NCBI GenBank assembly: GCA_038277395.1
Contig: CM076196.1
Location: 131,437,410-131,501,409 of the forward strand
DNA length: 64,000 bases
Source of the DNA: Dryocosmus kuriphilus
Lineage: Eukaryota; Arthropoda; Insecta; Hymenoptera; Cynipidae
Direction: 5' to 3'
The position numbers were made by a program, and so were the translations under genes. A model generated the notes under the pieces. The model was not told the origin of the DNA. It worked only from the letters and a program-made list of their open reading frames with translations, and did not search any database. This document shows positions 32,331 through 45,054 of this stretch, piece after piece; position 1 is the first letter of the stretch; each line of letters begins with the position of its first letter.

Positions 32331-33375
32331 AACTTATGTCCATCTAAAACATATCTTCTGGATGTTTTCTGGATTTCCATACAAGGCGTAAATTTCTATA
32401 TCCCTGGGATATCCATAAAACATCCTGCGATGTTTTTTGGACGCTTCTAGGATATTTAAATGTCCAAAGAGAGATATTTATAGTATTACGATATCTCAGA
32501 AAAGTCCAAAAAATATCCCAAAATATCTAATGGCTATCCCAGGGATATAGAAATTTCCGTCTTGTATGGATATCCTTTAAATATCAAGCAGATATCTGTT
32601 AAATATCCACTAGGGTGGTCCAAGAAAATACAATCTTGGATTTTTTGAGAACCCACCCTCTCGCTTTATGTTATTTGGTAAAAAAAGAGTCCTTTAATTT
32701 TTGAGATTAAAAAAAAAACTTTTAGAGGTAGTACACGACCCCTAAAGTACCCTACGCCTAACCTGAACCAATTTCCACTGAAAAGAATTTCCATATCTTA
32801 GTTTCTCTCTAATTCTGTTTTGGGTGTGTCTCCCGAGTACCTTAAGCCTAAAATAAAAAAAAAAAACTAGTAGGGCCCTTTTAAAAAAAAACCATTTATT
32901 ACTTTATTTTCTAATTTCCAAATATATGTTCATAAAAACCAATGAAATAAGAAACTTTATTGGACTAATTTCTTTAATTTTTCATTTCCAAGTAAGATCA
33001 AAATATTCAAAACAAGGAGAAAAAAAATCATTAAAAATTAGGTTTTTTCAAGGAGAGCCTAATATATATTTTTTCATTCAAAATAAAAAAATAGTACATT
33101 GTTAACCAAATGGGGAATCGAATGGGGATGAGACTTTAGGGTCCTGTTGGGAAACTATAAAAACGGTTGATTCCACGATCGATGATGAAGCCGTGTACGA
33201 AAGTACTTTCATCATCGATCGTGGAATTGACAATTTTTACAGTTTCCCGACAAGACCGCAAAATCGCATTTCCCGCGCGGGTATTGAAGACAATATTTTC
33301 CGACCACCCTAATATCCACAAGATATCTTTGGACATGAATTGGGTTACTTGTAATATCCCTGTGCTGTACGGATA
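32330..33375. repeat. ATATCC-rich repeat split by a MITE
   Basis: Many GGATATCC-like words occur. The segment ATTTCTATATCCCTGGGATA (32,390-32,409) recurs inverted at 32,530-32,556. The repeat resumes after the MITE at 33,312 with AAGATATCTTTGGACATG, resembling, inverted, the left part near 32,335. Its own ends are not clear. Confidence 0.5.
32611..33311. mobile_element. hAT-like MITE with exact 8-bp target duplication
   Basis: The inverted tips are TAGGGTGGTC at 32,611 and the complement of TAGGGTGGTC at 33,311. Both sides carry the direct repeat ATATCCAC (32,603-32,610; 33,312-33,319). An 8-bp duplication is typical of hAT elements. The 701-bp interior has no coding capacity. It holds a long hairpin at 33,149-33,247 (GATTCCACGATCGATGATGA and its complement). 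Confidence 0.88.
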
Positions 33376-34125
33376 AAATAAAGTTCCATTCGAGGTTCCA
33401 TTATATCCGAAGACCTAGTTTTTAGGGAAGTGAGCATATCTACCCTCAACAGAGCAGCAGCTTGTGTGCGGCTATAGATACACGTGGTTCAAGATACAAT
33501 TCACAGAGAAATAATAAAACCTGTCACTGATGTAGATACATTATATAGGGGTTCGATCCCTTCGGTGAACATTTACACTCCCTCAGCTCGTTAATGGGGC
33601 GTAAAAAAAATTGATCGCTGCTCGAAAACAAAAAGTTAATGGCGATAACACAAAAATATACGTCGGTCTACGCTGCGATGCGTGAGTAACACGAATTACG
33701 TTCGTGTACTTGCATATTAATGTGAAATTCCCCTAGGTTTATTAATGCAAAATGCCCTTGTGAGAATGTCCCAAATTGTTAAGCTCAATTTTCAGAGAGG
33801 ATATGTAATATATAGGGTAAGGAACCAACTGCCGAGGACGCACCTATTGTCTGAGGTTGAAGATGAAATAAATCTATTTTCACCATTCTGGCACACACAA
33901 TTAGTTTGTATGATTCAGAAGCTTAATGGAGACCCACTGAATGACTTCTAACAAAAAAATAACATATTAAAGATTTAGTATATAAGAAATATAACATTTG
34001 TTTTCTATATGTGTGTATTTAAAACTTTTAATAAATCTTTTAAATAAAAGTAGGCATATATTATATAGTTAGTGTAGCTAAACTCAAATTATATCCTTAT
34101 TGTTATTACAAAGTTACCCATCAGA
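33376..34125. other. No gene recognised
   Basis: This is AT-rich sequence with a short open frame at 33,745-33,951 that has no recognisable motif. No repeat boundaries were found. Confidence 0.4.
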
Positions 34126-34660
34126 TGGAAATTTTAGTAGCATCTCAGTATACTGTCAAAATATCTAATGATGAATTAATTTCTGTACTGGTCTACTACT
34201 GGTCAACAAGTTACGCGGTAACCTTTTATTCGAAACCACCCTGTTATGAGACTGTGACGCCACCTGAAAAATGGGTGTTATACGGCCCTTTACCGAATGG
34301 TGACAGGTAATTATTTCCAAAAGCGCCACACTGACAGGTAATTAGTTCTCCAAATCGCCACTTCATAACGCATAATGTTTTCTCTGATATTATTTTACGC
34401 ACACGTAGGGAAAAATAACGAAACCAGATGGCACCACACCATAGGGCGTTTTCTCACCATTTCGATAAGGGGCCATACAAAACCCATTTTTCAGACGGCC
34501 CTACAGTCTCGTAATATGTTGGTTTCGAATAAAATATCGTACATTACTCGTGACACAATATACTATTATTGTAGTGGGACCAGTACTGTGTCAGTAGTAA
34601 GCGAGTACAGAACATAATTATCATCAGGGGTTTTTCCAGTAATGGGACAGTACTGCATTA
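34126..34660. mobile_element. Imperfect foldback element
   Basis: The left half (about 34,180-34,305) and the right half (about 34,440-34,600) are inverted relatives. Both contain TTTTATTCGAAACCA, GAGACTGT and TGAAAAATGGGT, and a CTGTACTGGTC/GACCAGTACTG pair lies near the outer parts. There is no coding content. The exact ends and target duplication are unresolved. Confidence 0.55.
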
Positions 34661-34960
34661 TTGTAACCAAAGTAAGTAAAAAACATGATTGATTAATTAT
34701 AATTAAGTCTTTAAAAACTTTATCGCACTTTCATAACATTATTTTTGTTTATAAGAAATGCATTAATTCAAAATATATACTTTTATGTAGCGCAAGCATG
34801 ATTTACGCATTTTTCGTGGCCTGTGTTTAGCCGCTAAAGTAGCCCTTTATGTTACAGTGGTGGATGAAGGACAAATAAAGTTACTTTATTGTCCTAGGAC
34901 AACAAAGCGGACTCGCGCCACTTTCGCCTCATACCCACTATTATCCTCAGTGAATGTACT

Positions 34961-36597
34961 AGGCCGGTTCTAAGCCCAGATTCCTGTTACCGACAGTTAC
35001 CGACATCGAGAGCTGAAGTGGTTCATGTCCGTGCTAAGCTTCTAGAATGTTCGATGCGACGCCATTAATTATAGTGCGTAATGAAATTGTCGAAAACAAC
35101 TTACCCTCCCCCCTCTACCCCTTCTTTCTCCTATGCTAAGCTTCTAGAATGTTCTCGATGACTTGAGTAATTATAATGCGCAATTGCGAGTTTTTCAATC
35201 AAAATCTTTGAAAAATATGACGTCAGCTTCCTGCCGGTAAATATCAAAGGGATAACTGATAAGGAATTTGTTATTGAAAACATCAGATAAATGAGGTAGG
35301 ATGAGTGGTGTATAATGGTGGAATGTTTAAACAATACATTTAAAGATAAGAGTAAAGACCGTTCGACGTATACCCAACGTTTTATAAATATGACGTCAGC
35401 TTCCTGTCGGCAAAATATCAAAGGAAAAGCGCTAACGAATTTGTTTTTGTAGATAAGAGCAAAGACCGTTTAACGTATGCAGAACGTTTTTCATTGATAT
35501 CACCATAAAGTTCTAATTCATCAGGGCCGGTTCTAGATACACTAGTATTAGTTCATGTCCGTGTGAGCTTGAATTGATGTGAGTGTGTATCTGTGTGAAT
35601 CTATAGGATGACGCCATAGTCATGGTGAGTCACTTCCGGTGATAAGAATGTTGAAGTCTGATATCTCATAGTTTTCTAATCTTCACATAAACAATGGGTA
35701 TCAAATTACATAAAATTCTGAGAAACTGCACAAACAATAGTATCAAGTTACATGGAATTCTTGAGAGATGACGTCATATTACATATTTTCATGCAAGTTC
35801 AAACAGGATTTACCCCCACTCTCCAGAAATTTAACGTAAACAATGGTATTAAGTTACACAGAATTCTGATAGATAACGCCATATTGCATATTTTCATGCA
35901 AGTCTAATCAAGTTTCTCATCTCTGTTAAACATAAACATACGTATCATATTATACTTTTGTGATAACAATAAGAAAAAATCCTAAGAACTTAGGGAAAAA
36001 CATCAAAGGAAAAGCACTAAGGAATTTGTTATTAAAAATAACAATGAAACGAGGTTTAACGAGTGACGCATAATGATTGAATATTTAAACAAGCCATTTC
36101 TTAATGAAATTGGAGACCACCCAACATATCATATTACCTGCTCTTGGAGTCACATACTTTCAAATCAGATTAATCGCATTATATTTATTGGTAAAGTTCG
36201 TTTGTCGGGTAAAGATCAAAAGAAAGAAGCGATAAGGAATTTATTATTAAAAATTTCAAAGATATGATGCCAGACGCGTGCCACATATTTATAGAATCTA
36301 TAAACACTCCATTTATAGATAAGAGCAAAGACCGTCCAATGTATGCCGTACGTTTTTCATTGATATCACCATAAAGTTTTAATTCATTTACGATCGGTAA
36401 TACGTTTTGTTAAATTGCTCAGAAAAAATCAAATATCTAATACCTAAAGTAAAACGTAGCGCGCACGCTTAACGATCTTTGCTCTTATCTATAAATTGAT
36501 TCTAGGTATTAGACATTTTTTTTCAGAGTAATTTAACAAAACGTAAGTCTAACGTTTGTGTGATAATCTTTTTCATAGCAAGTGTGACACCAATATT
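34961..36597 (+). repeat. Outer left terminal repeat of Polinton C, partly tandem
   Basis: It starts with the Polinton tip, then GTGCTAAGCTTCTAGAATGT and a C/T-rich tract. Units of about 190 bp with ATGACGTCAGCTTCCTG, ATATCAAAGG and AGATAAGAGCAAAGACCG follow. A second tip, AGGGCCGGTTCTAGATAC, lies at 35,523. It sits between copies of the same flank (TTTTTCATTGATATCACCAT at about 35,490 and 36,353), so another Polinton end has inserted or recombined here. Confidence 0.55.
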
Positions 36598-36663
36598 GTA
36601 ATATAATATGCTGTGAAAAAGATAAGAGCGTTGAGCGGATGGTGTGATGATATTTGAAGGTAT

Positions 36664-36945
36664 ATGTATATTTTTTTGATGGGAATTTATATAATAGATA
36701 GACTACAGAAGATTCTAGTAAAGCGTTTTACAAAGTATTTCAAACACATTTTGAAATTTTGTAATGTTAATAATATGATTCTTGTGAAAAAGGGGTTTAT
36801 GTCCATGCTAAATAAAAAATTAATTAGAAGAGCAATTGTACAGTTCAAAATATGCAGAAATAATTTAAAGTCTTTCCTTTCAAGGAAGAGTACTCCGCTT
36901 TTCAAGATAAACTACTACAATATAATTTTATTAAATAATTGTTGA
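36664..36945 (+). other. Short basic open frame conserved in both arms
   Basis: This 93-codon frame includes NNMILVKKGFMSMLNKK and AIVQFKICRNNLKSFLS. The right arm (51,028-50,843, minus strand) keeps nearly the same reading with few changes, and the second left-arm unit at 37,410 has it with stops. Arm similarity alone would preserve such a frame, so coding is unproven. Confidence 0.25.
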
Positions 36946-38169
36946 AAATCATCTTTTAGTCAAGACCAAAGGGAGAAAACTAAGGAATTAATAAAGAGAT
37001 GAAGTTAGATGAGTGAAGTACAGCTATGAAATTTTTAAGCAATTTATTTGCATATAATTTTTAAGCCTAACCAATGTTAGACTTACGTTTTTGACCAATT
37101 CTTTGAAAATCTGACGTCAGCTTCCTGTTAGAAAATATCAAAGGGAAATCCGCAAAGGAATTTGTTAGCGAAAAAGCAAATTAAATAAATGGAGATGAGT
37201 GATGCATACTTATGGAATGTACAAAACTAATTGATTCGATATTTCTTATTTGATTTACTGTAAATAATTCTGCCATCCAATTTGATGTATAAGCTTTCTC
37301 AAAAATATGTTTATATTTATTGAGGAGCTACTAAAAATACTAAAAATTTTATTGAATAATTTCGCAGTCCCACCTATTTCAATAATGAGTGAAATGCTTA
37401 ATGCTAAATGTAATGTTAATTATATGATTCTTGTGAAAAAAGGTTCATGTCCATGCTAAATAAAAAATTAATTAGAAAAGCAATTGTACAGTTCAAAATA
37501 TGCAGAATAATTTAAAGTCTTTCTTTTCAAGGAAAACTACTCCTTTTTTCAAGATAAACTACTACAATATAATTTTGTTAAATAATTGTTGAAAATCCTC
37601 TTTTAGTAAAGATCAAAGGGGGAAAACTAAGGAATCAATAAAGAGATGAAGTTAGATGAGTGAAGTACAGCTATGAAATTTTTAAACGATTTACTTGCAT
37701 ATAATTTTTAAGCCTAACCAATGCTAGACTTACGTTTTTGACCAATTCATTGAAAATATGACGTCAGCTTCCTGTTAGAAAATATCAAAGGAAATCCACT
37801 AAGGAATTAGTTAATGAAAAAGCAAAGAAATAACTAGAGATGAATGATGCATAATTATGGAATATATAAACTTTTAATTTGTTGATAAAATCAAGACCGA
37901 TCAACATAAGTCTTACGTTTTACGAAATTCTTTAAAAATATTACAACATTTTCCTCAAATGCTATAACATAGTTTTAAGATATTTAAATGGTGCATTTTA
38001 CCAATAAAAATCGAAGTGTGAATCGATAAGGAATAGTTTGCTCAAAATCTTTGAACAATGAAGAGAGGGCTGTCTAATGCAAATATAAACGTATGGTAAC
38101 GTACATACGAATGATGTAATTTGGAGGCATGGAATCGAGTGTGAACTCTAGTGAGATAAACCTGAAGTT

Positions 38170-40360
38170 TGTGATGTTGCAGTTTGGCACCCTCACAAAA
38201 ATTAAATTCTAAGTTACCTCAAGATTACACGTAATAAGGTAATTTAATTTTGGCTTGTACCACTAAGGGTTGTCCTTTAATTTAAATTTAAGGAAAACCC
38301 CAGGGTGAAATGACCATAAAATCCGACTATGGATAGGCATTTCTGCCATGTTTTCTTATCGGGCGAAATGGCCATAAAATCCGTCACTGGATAGGTTTTT
38401 TTTTTTTCCGCCATATTTTATCGCAGGAGTAGTACTAATGCCAATATTTCTCAAATTCGATTTAAGGTTGACCGGAAAACCACCCTACATCTGCCGACCG
38501 CAAGGTTCAAAACGTCAATTCTCACCCCGAAGTTCAACGATCTCAAAAGACTCAGCATCAGCGGGAAGGAAGGAAGGAAGCAAAGAGAAGTAAAGACAGC
38601 CGAGCAGACTGGCGGGCAGCTGAGTTCGTCCATCCTACTCTTGACCGCAAGAATCTATGGACCCTGGGCTTCGCGTGCCTTTTTCTCTCTCTTTTTTTCC
38701 CCACTCCCACACCGGTCGACTTCCCGTAGCCTGAGAGCGGCCGCTAGCACGAGTGGCTGGTCAGTGCTAGTCAGTGCGTTAGTACCTTCCACGTAAACGT
38801 GTAGCATCGAATATTGAGTCCCGCTTACGGAGGTCGACAGTTTCTAAGGTAGGAGTTTTGGTTTCCAGGTGGTTTGGCCAAGTTCCCACAAAATTTGTAT
38901 TTTTCTCGTATACTCCCTTGGCCGAATCACCTTCTTTTACTGCTGTATAATAGAGCAATATGTTGTGCTGAGTAATTACCTTTTGGAGTGCCGACGCCTG
39001 ACCCACTCGTCCCTTATTGACCTTTTCACACCATGCTCTCACAAAAATGTATTTTGAAACCCTTCAAATTGTGAATCCCTTTATGACAAGGTTCCTCGAC
39101 CCATTTTCTTTGATCCTGTCGATATAAATTAACTAACGATCCCTCTGCTTTCAAACCTCACATGCTCTCACGGAAACGTATTTTGAACCCCTTTCAGACA
39201 TGATTCCCCTTTATGACCATGCTCCTCGACCCATTTCTTTGACCTTGCAGGTACTAAATTAACTAATGATCCCTCTGGTTTTAAACTTTACATGCTCTCA
39301 CGAGTACTTGTTTTGAAGCCCTCTCTGACATGATTTCCTTTTTATGACCACGTGCCTCAACCCTTTTACTTTGACCCTATGCCGTAAGGAAATTATTTTA
39401 TAATTAGGCTGATTAGAGTAGAGATATTTATATGTAGTGCAGAGCTCGCTATTTAGACCCTACAACACCGATCCCCTTACCTTCCTGAATTTAACCTTAG
39501 TCGGCATCGTACTTTCGACCCGTTTCCCAGACGTCCTCATGACCTTGGTTTAATTCTCTGTATTTATTATTTGATTCTCTGTATTTCGCAAATTATGTAC
39601 GTTCTATATCACTCCCTTTTCTTAAGTAGTTAAATTGAACATCACTTCGAGTTTCAATTTTCTTTTAGCATTCCGACCCCCTCTGAGTTGAGAATTTCTT
39701 TTTTTATCGTTACAAGAGCATGTATTCCGTTAGTTATTTACCTGAACTCCGTTATGTTAGCGACCCCCCCCCCCCCCCCCCCCTTACATTGTATCATTGT
39801 AAAAGATATTTTAATACTGACTAGTTATTCCCTATTTGTTTTTGGATAGTGATCTATTATTCTTGTAATACCTGTTTCCAGTAGATTTTGTTATCTCTGT
39901 TAATTATTATTTTGGAAATTGATTTGTTATTCTCAAATTCTTACTATTGTTTTCGAGGTTTGATGCAATTATTAATAAATTGTAAATTTTATTTTACATT
40001 TAAATGGGTCTTGACAAATTTCTTTATTCGAACACCCCCTCTACCATATATATATAACTGAGCTATCTGTTCCTTAGGAATTATCGTTTCTTATTTTGGT
40101 TTGTTGTAACTCGAGTTCGGGGCTATAAGCAATTAGCCTGATGGCCCTTGTTTGTTTATTACCCGATTAACTTTCGAGTTCAGGATTATTGTTTGGAATA
40201 TTTAAGAAAATTTACGCTGTAGTTTGTTTCAAGTAATTTTGAGGTTTATTTAGGATTGCCTTTAGGAAGGCTGGCGCCCGGGCTATCTATATTTTATCTT
40301 TACCTTTGTGCGAGGCTTTAGAGGACCGATATTTAACATCAAGAAAAAGGCCGCGAAACA
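38170..40360. mobile_element. Solo LTR, 2,191 bp, with 4-bp duplication
   Basis: The insert begins TGTGATGTTGCAG and ends GCGAAACA, the TG...CA ends of LTRs. It is flanked by AGTT at 38,166-38,169 and 40,361-40,364. The other arm of Polinton C has the unoccupied site (about 49,545, AACCTGAAGT directly joined to AATAAACAG, in complement), which confirms both edges. Inside are three diverged units of about 120 bp (39,030-39,370: CATGCTCTCACGG, GACCCATTTC, TAAATTAACTAA) and a run of about 20 C ending at 39,783. There are no gag or pol sequences. It is probably Gypsy-type by the duplication size; the family is unknown. Confidence 0.85.
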
Positions 40361-42090
40361 AGTTATAAACAGTCAAGCTGACTACAATATACCCTACTAT
40401 ATTATACTATATGGTGCAGTGGGTGAAGGAGTTATTAAATCTAAGCATTTTAATCTGCACTTTGGTTTCTAGTACGATGATGATTTGGTGTAGTTGAGCA
40501 AGCTTGATTAAAGGACTCATAATTCCCATTTTAATTCCAAAGTCTACATTTATTGTATTGAAAGAACTCAACCTGTATACCGATCAACGTTTTTAATGAA
40601 GCAGTTTCAAGGAATGAAAGAGTTTATAGTTGGAACTATTGCAGAAGGTTTGTGTGTTTAAAAAAGTGCAGTACGCAGTGTGAAAAAAAATGTTGCAATA
40701 TATAAGACAAAATTATGACAAAAGTAAAGAATAATGTCGTCATAAATACGTTTTTCTCAAAATATAAATATTTACTGAGGAGGAGGACGTTATAATTAAA
40801 TAAAATACTCAAAATTTTGCACTCAACGATTATATACCTTAGACCGTCAAATAGAAACTCTAAAACTGTAATAGAACTGTAATAGAAAAAACTATTTCAT
40901 ACTTAGTGCTATGGCTGAGTCTACTTTTTTAAGTTTCGTTTACTGTAAATAATTCTGATATCTAATTTAACGCATAGCCTTTTCAAAGTCGTTTTTATAT
41001 TTAGTGAGGAGGGGCGAAGGAGGGGGTTGAGGAGGAGGCTGTAATTAAATAAAATACTCGAAACATTGCGCTCAACGATTATAAGCCTTAGACCATCAGT
41101 TAGAAACTCTAAAGCTCTAAACCAAAATGAGTGTGAGTGAAAGAAATTAGGAAGTACATATATATATATATGCATTTAAAAAATTACATTTCTTAAACAA
41201 GTACTTATTACACATAAAAATCACCTAATTTCACGTACTAAAAGAACTGTACCATATTGAGTAATAGAAAAACTATTGCATACTTACTGCTATGCAGGAT
41301 CTATTTTTTAAGCTTTCATTTACTGTAAATAATTCTGTTGTCTAATTTGAAGCACAACCCTTTCAAAATCGTTTTATATTTACTGAAGAGGATTTAGTTT
41401 AATAAAACACTCAAAACATTGAATTCAATGATTATTACACTCCTTAGACCTCTTACATTTTATAATAATCAAAATGAGTTCGGGTAAAGGAAATGAAGAT
41501 ATATATTTTAAAAATTATATTTCATAAAGATGTATTTATAATGTTTAAAAATCACTTAGAATTTAACTTATTAAAAGGACTATAATAGTATAGAGTAATA
41601 GAGAAACCTATTGCATACTTAGTACCACATTGGGTCTATTTGATTAGTTTTTATGAATTAATGAGATAAAACTTGTAATTACATATACTAAATGTGTTAA
41701 TTTTACTGTTGGAAATAAGCCTCTCTTATTTCATTAATGACTGAAATTATTATTTTATTTTTAAGCTATCAAAATCAGCTAATAAAAAAACATTATTTAA
41801 TAATACCAGCCTCTCTTATTTCATTAATGATTGAAATTATTTCAGTGCATTATTTCTGTTTCCATTTGCTTGAGATCGCAAATCGAGCTACCCAATTAGT
41901 CAGCTACATAAATTTTATAATCTCCAATTCACTCAGCTGAAACACTGCAATAATAACAAGCTTAGTGAAGTATTGATGATATTAAAATATGCTATTATCA
42001 ATGAAAAAAAAAGCATTTTTCTTCAGCCAACATTGAACTATAGTTGAAATTAATCTACTTAAGGGATAAAAAGGCAAAATAGATTAATAA

Positions 42091-45054
42091 CACTGGTTTA
42101 CAAAAAAAAAGAAGGTCATGATTATTTGACAAGACCACTTTACCCTTATGTATTTTGATGCGCTGAATATGAATCCGAGGTCTATTTACCTCCATCACGT
42201 CAGGTTCAAGGTCATTCCAAGGTCAAATACAGGAAAAGCCGTGCAATACACTTCAAGAACATTTTATATATGTTTTTGGGGTCGCTGAATCGAAATCTGA
42301 AGTTCATTTACTTCCACCGCATCAGGTTCAAGGGCATTCCAAGGTCAAATACAGGAAAAGCCACGCAATATACTTGTAAAACATTTTATATATGTTTTTT
42401 GGGTCGCTGAATCCGAATCCGAGGTCCAATTACCTCCACCGCGTCAGGTTCAAGGTCATTTCAAGGTTACATACAGGAAAAGCTGTACAATAAAATTCAA
42501 AAACCTTTTTGGATCTACTAAATCCGAATCCGTTGTTCGTTCGATCCCTGAAGGTCAGTTCAAGGTAACTTCAAGGTCATCTTCAGGTCCAAATAACATA
42601 AAATGCATGTTACGAAGTGCAACCAGTGGTATATGATAAATTAACCTAAACTGTTAATCTAAACGTTTTAAACTTAGGGAGAAATGATGAATTCAAACAA
42701 ATCCAACTTGTCTAAATATATTGCTGCTACTAGCGTTACCCAGGAACAACCACGAGGACGTTGTAGCTTCTGTTCCTATCGGGGTGCTTGTTTAAAGTGA
42801 GTCCCCTTGCCTCTCACTCTGTGGAGCCTACACTCTTAAATGTTGTCGCGCCTTTTTATGGGTCTGCATCTTTCTTCGAATGTTTTTCTCAGCGCCTTTC
42901 TTTTGTGTGTGACTGAAGTATCCCTCTTCAGATTCCAGCAGTAATCTGAAAGCATGTGAACATCCCAAAATCCTTGATAACGCCTTTCTATTTCCTTTAT
43001 GTCTTGGTGGAATCTTTCACCTTGTTCTTCAATATAATTCCCCAGATTTTCTGGAAAATTCTCTGAATGGGAATCCAAAAAGTGGAGCTTCAGGCTCATT
43101 AGACATCCAATGGTTTCAAAGTTCACGATTAAGTCGCTCAGTACCTTTTTATAATTTGGATCTTTGTTGTTGCCTAGAAATTTCTTACAAACATCGACGA
43201 AGCTTTGCCATGCTCTTTTTTCATCTGTCGACATCTTATTTGGTAATTCTGGATCCTTAATCAATTCTCTTATTTGTGTGCCATCAAAAACTCCTTCTTT
43301 AATTTTTGCTTCTGACAGCTTTGGGAACTTCACAAATAGATATTCAAAAGCTGGACTTTGTCTTTTCTTAAGAGCCTTCACAAGCTGTTTAATTAAGCCT
43401 AATTTTATATGTAGAGGAGGCAGTATTATATTAGCCGGATCAACCAATTTTTTTTTTTATAACATTTTTCTCTCCTACAACAAAATTATTTCTCGATGGC
43501 CACACCTTTTTTTTGTAATGGGCATTACGATCTCTACTATCCCATTCACATAGATAACAAGGGTACTTCGTAAAACCACTTTGTTGTCCCAATAAGATGG
43601 TTACGACTTTAAAATCCGTGCAAACTTTCCATTGGTATGTCTCGTAATTTATTTTACGAAGCAAATGCTCCATGTTCACATAATTTTCATCCAATGTTAC
43701 AGAGTGCGCTATTGGAATAGAAGCTAGTTTATTCCCGTTGTTCAATAAAACAGCCTTGAGGCTCCTGTTCGAAGAATCGATAAATAACCGCCATTCTTTA
43801 GGATCATGTTCCACTCCAAATTCGCTGAAGAGCCCGTCTATATCATTGCTGTATACCAAAGAATCATCTTGGCAGAAGTATTTTCGAAAAGGCTTATCCC
43901 TATTTCTATAGTATGTCACCTTTGTTCTTCTGGCTAGGCATCCTTTCTCCTGCAACCGGGAGGCTAACAATTCCGATTGTTCCTTAGATAACCCCAAATT
44001 TCTCACCAAGTCGTTGAGTTCACACTGATTGAAAGTTGAAGGTGCTCCGGAGTAACCCTTTATACCAGTATCGTTATCGTGATCATCACAGTCATTGTCA
44101 CAGTCATCTTCGCCATCTTCGTCCGCGTCACTGGAGGATTCTGATACGTTTCTATCGCTATTATCAACTAGCATTGCCTCAACATCCATGGGTGATTCAG
44201 GGTCATCATTAACTAATACTGGCATCGTGACGGACGAAGATGTTATGTAAGCCAGGAACTTGCTGTTTTTGGAATTCAAACCTAATTTATCGTTCAAACA
44301 AAAGTAGCAATCACGATCATGATTTCGAGGTTCACGCCAAATCATAGGTGAAGAGAAACTCATTCTTAGTGTCCCACTTTTCCAACGTCTCAAACGTGCG
44401 TCACAAGTTCGGCAAATGACTTTCGGGACCCAGGAATTGTTTGCAAGATCAAGAGCGATACTAAAGCACTCCGTGTACGTTTTTTGAATCTTTTCTGAGA
44501 AATTTATTAGGTTCTTACTGACATTATATTTCCCACACATAACACAAAAGCGTTTCATACTTTTTGAGCATTTATCCATGGTAATATTAACTAAATAAAG
44601 TTTCCATATATAATAGATATTACATGGAGGTCCCGAAAAAATGCGAATCTAATGTCGCGCTTAAAACTTGAAGATGAGGTGCAGATTTCTGAATTTCATG
44701 CAGTTCTAAAATATAAAACGCTCAATCACATTGTCACGAGCGAGAATACCGACTTGAAACCGTTAAAGGCGCAACTTATAAGTGGAACGAGCGAGGACCT
44801 CGTTCATCAGATTTTGAAATGACCTCAAACTGACCTTGAGGGATCAAATAAACAACGGATTCGGATTCAGCAAACCCAAAAAGGTTTTTCAAGTTTATTG
44901 CACGGCTTTTCCTGTATTTGACCTTCAAATGACCTTGAACCTGACGTGATGGAGGTAAATAGACCTCGGATTCATATTCAGCGCGTCAAAATACATAAGG
45001 ATAAAGTGGTCTTGTCAAATAGTCATGACCTTCTTTTTTTTTTGTAAACCAGTG
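42091..45054 (-). mobile_element. 3-kb DNA transposon with long inverted ends
   Basis: The tips are CACTGGTTTACAAAAAAAAA at 42,091 and its complement ending at 45,054. The inverted repeats run about 160-240 bp (GAAGGTCATGA, TTTGACAAGACCACTTTA, CACGTCAGGTTCAAGGTCAT). On the left the subterminal unit of about 120 bp (GCTGAATCCGAATCCGAGGT, TACAGGAAAAGCC) is repeated about three to four times to 42,590. On the right it occurs about twice. The flanks TAATAA and TAATGA agree at five of six bases, a possible imperfect target duplication. It encodes one protein on the minus strand. Confidence 0.82.
42836..44579 (-). CDS. Transposase-like protein of the 3-kb transposon, one frameshift
   Basis: It starts with ATG at 44,579. 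The N-terminal part has Cys pairs C12-C15, C56-C59 and C91-C94, suggesting a zinc DNA-binding module, and residues 125-172 are very acidic. The core has D268 (LFIDSSNRS), D322 (CTDFKVV), then LLGQQSGFTKYPC and C341-C344...H354. The first 379 codons end in a poly-A run at about 43,440-43,455; the continuation lies in another frame (203 codons, LPPLHIKLGL, MSLKLHFLDSH, EQGERFHQDI, stop at 42,836). D268, D322 and the EQGER Glu could form a DDE-like triad (inference). I recognise the type as an arthropod family without firm function. The frameshift may be a sequencing error, a mutation or programmed slippage. Confidence 0.7.

Larger units (their letters stand above)
36598..41860 (+). repeat. Left inverted arm of Polinton C
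   Basis: It pairs with 47,750-51,241. It is built of internal repeats. A unit of about 650 bp occurs near 36,760-37,300 and 37,410-37,870 (CTTGTGAAAAAGGGGTTTATG, GCAATTGTACAGTTCAAAAT, GACGTCAGCTTCCTGTTAG). Units of about 240-390 bp occur at 40,740-41,860 (GAGGAGGAGG, ACTGTAAATAATTCTG, CTATTGCATACTTA). The LTR at 38,170-40,360 is absent from the other arm. No gene is firmly supported within the arm. Confidence 0.75.

Noticed and set aside
38451..39057. Short frames within the 2.2-kb LTR
   Set aside because: No gag, protease or other retroviral motif; they overlap on both strands and lie in non-coding LTR sequence.
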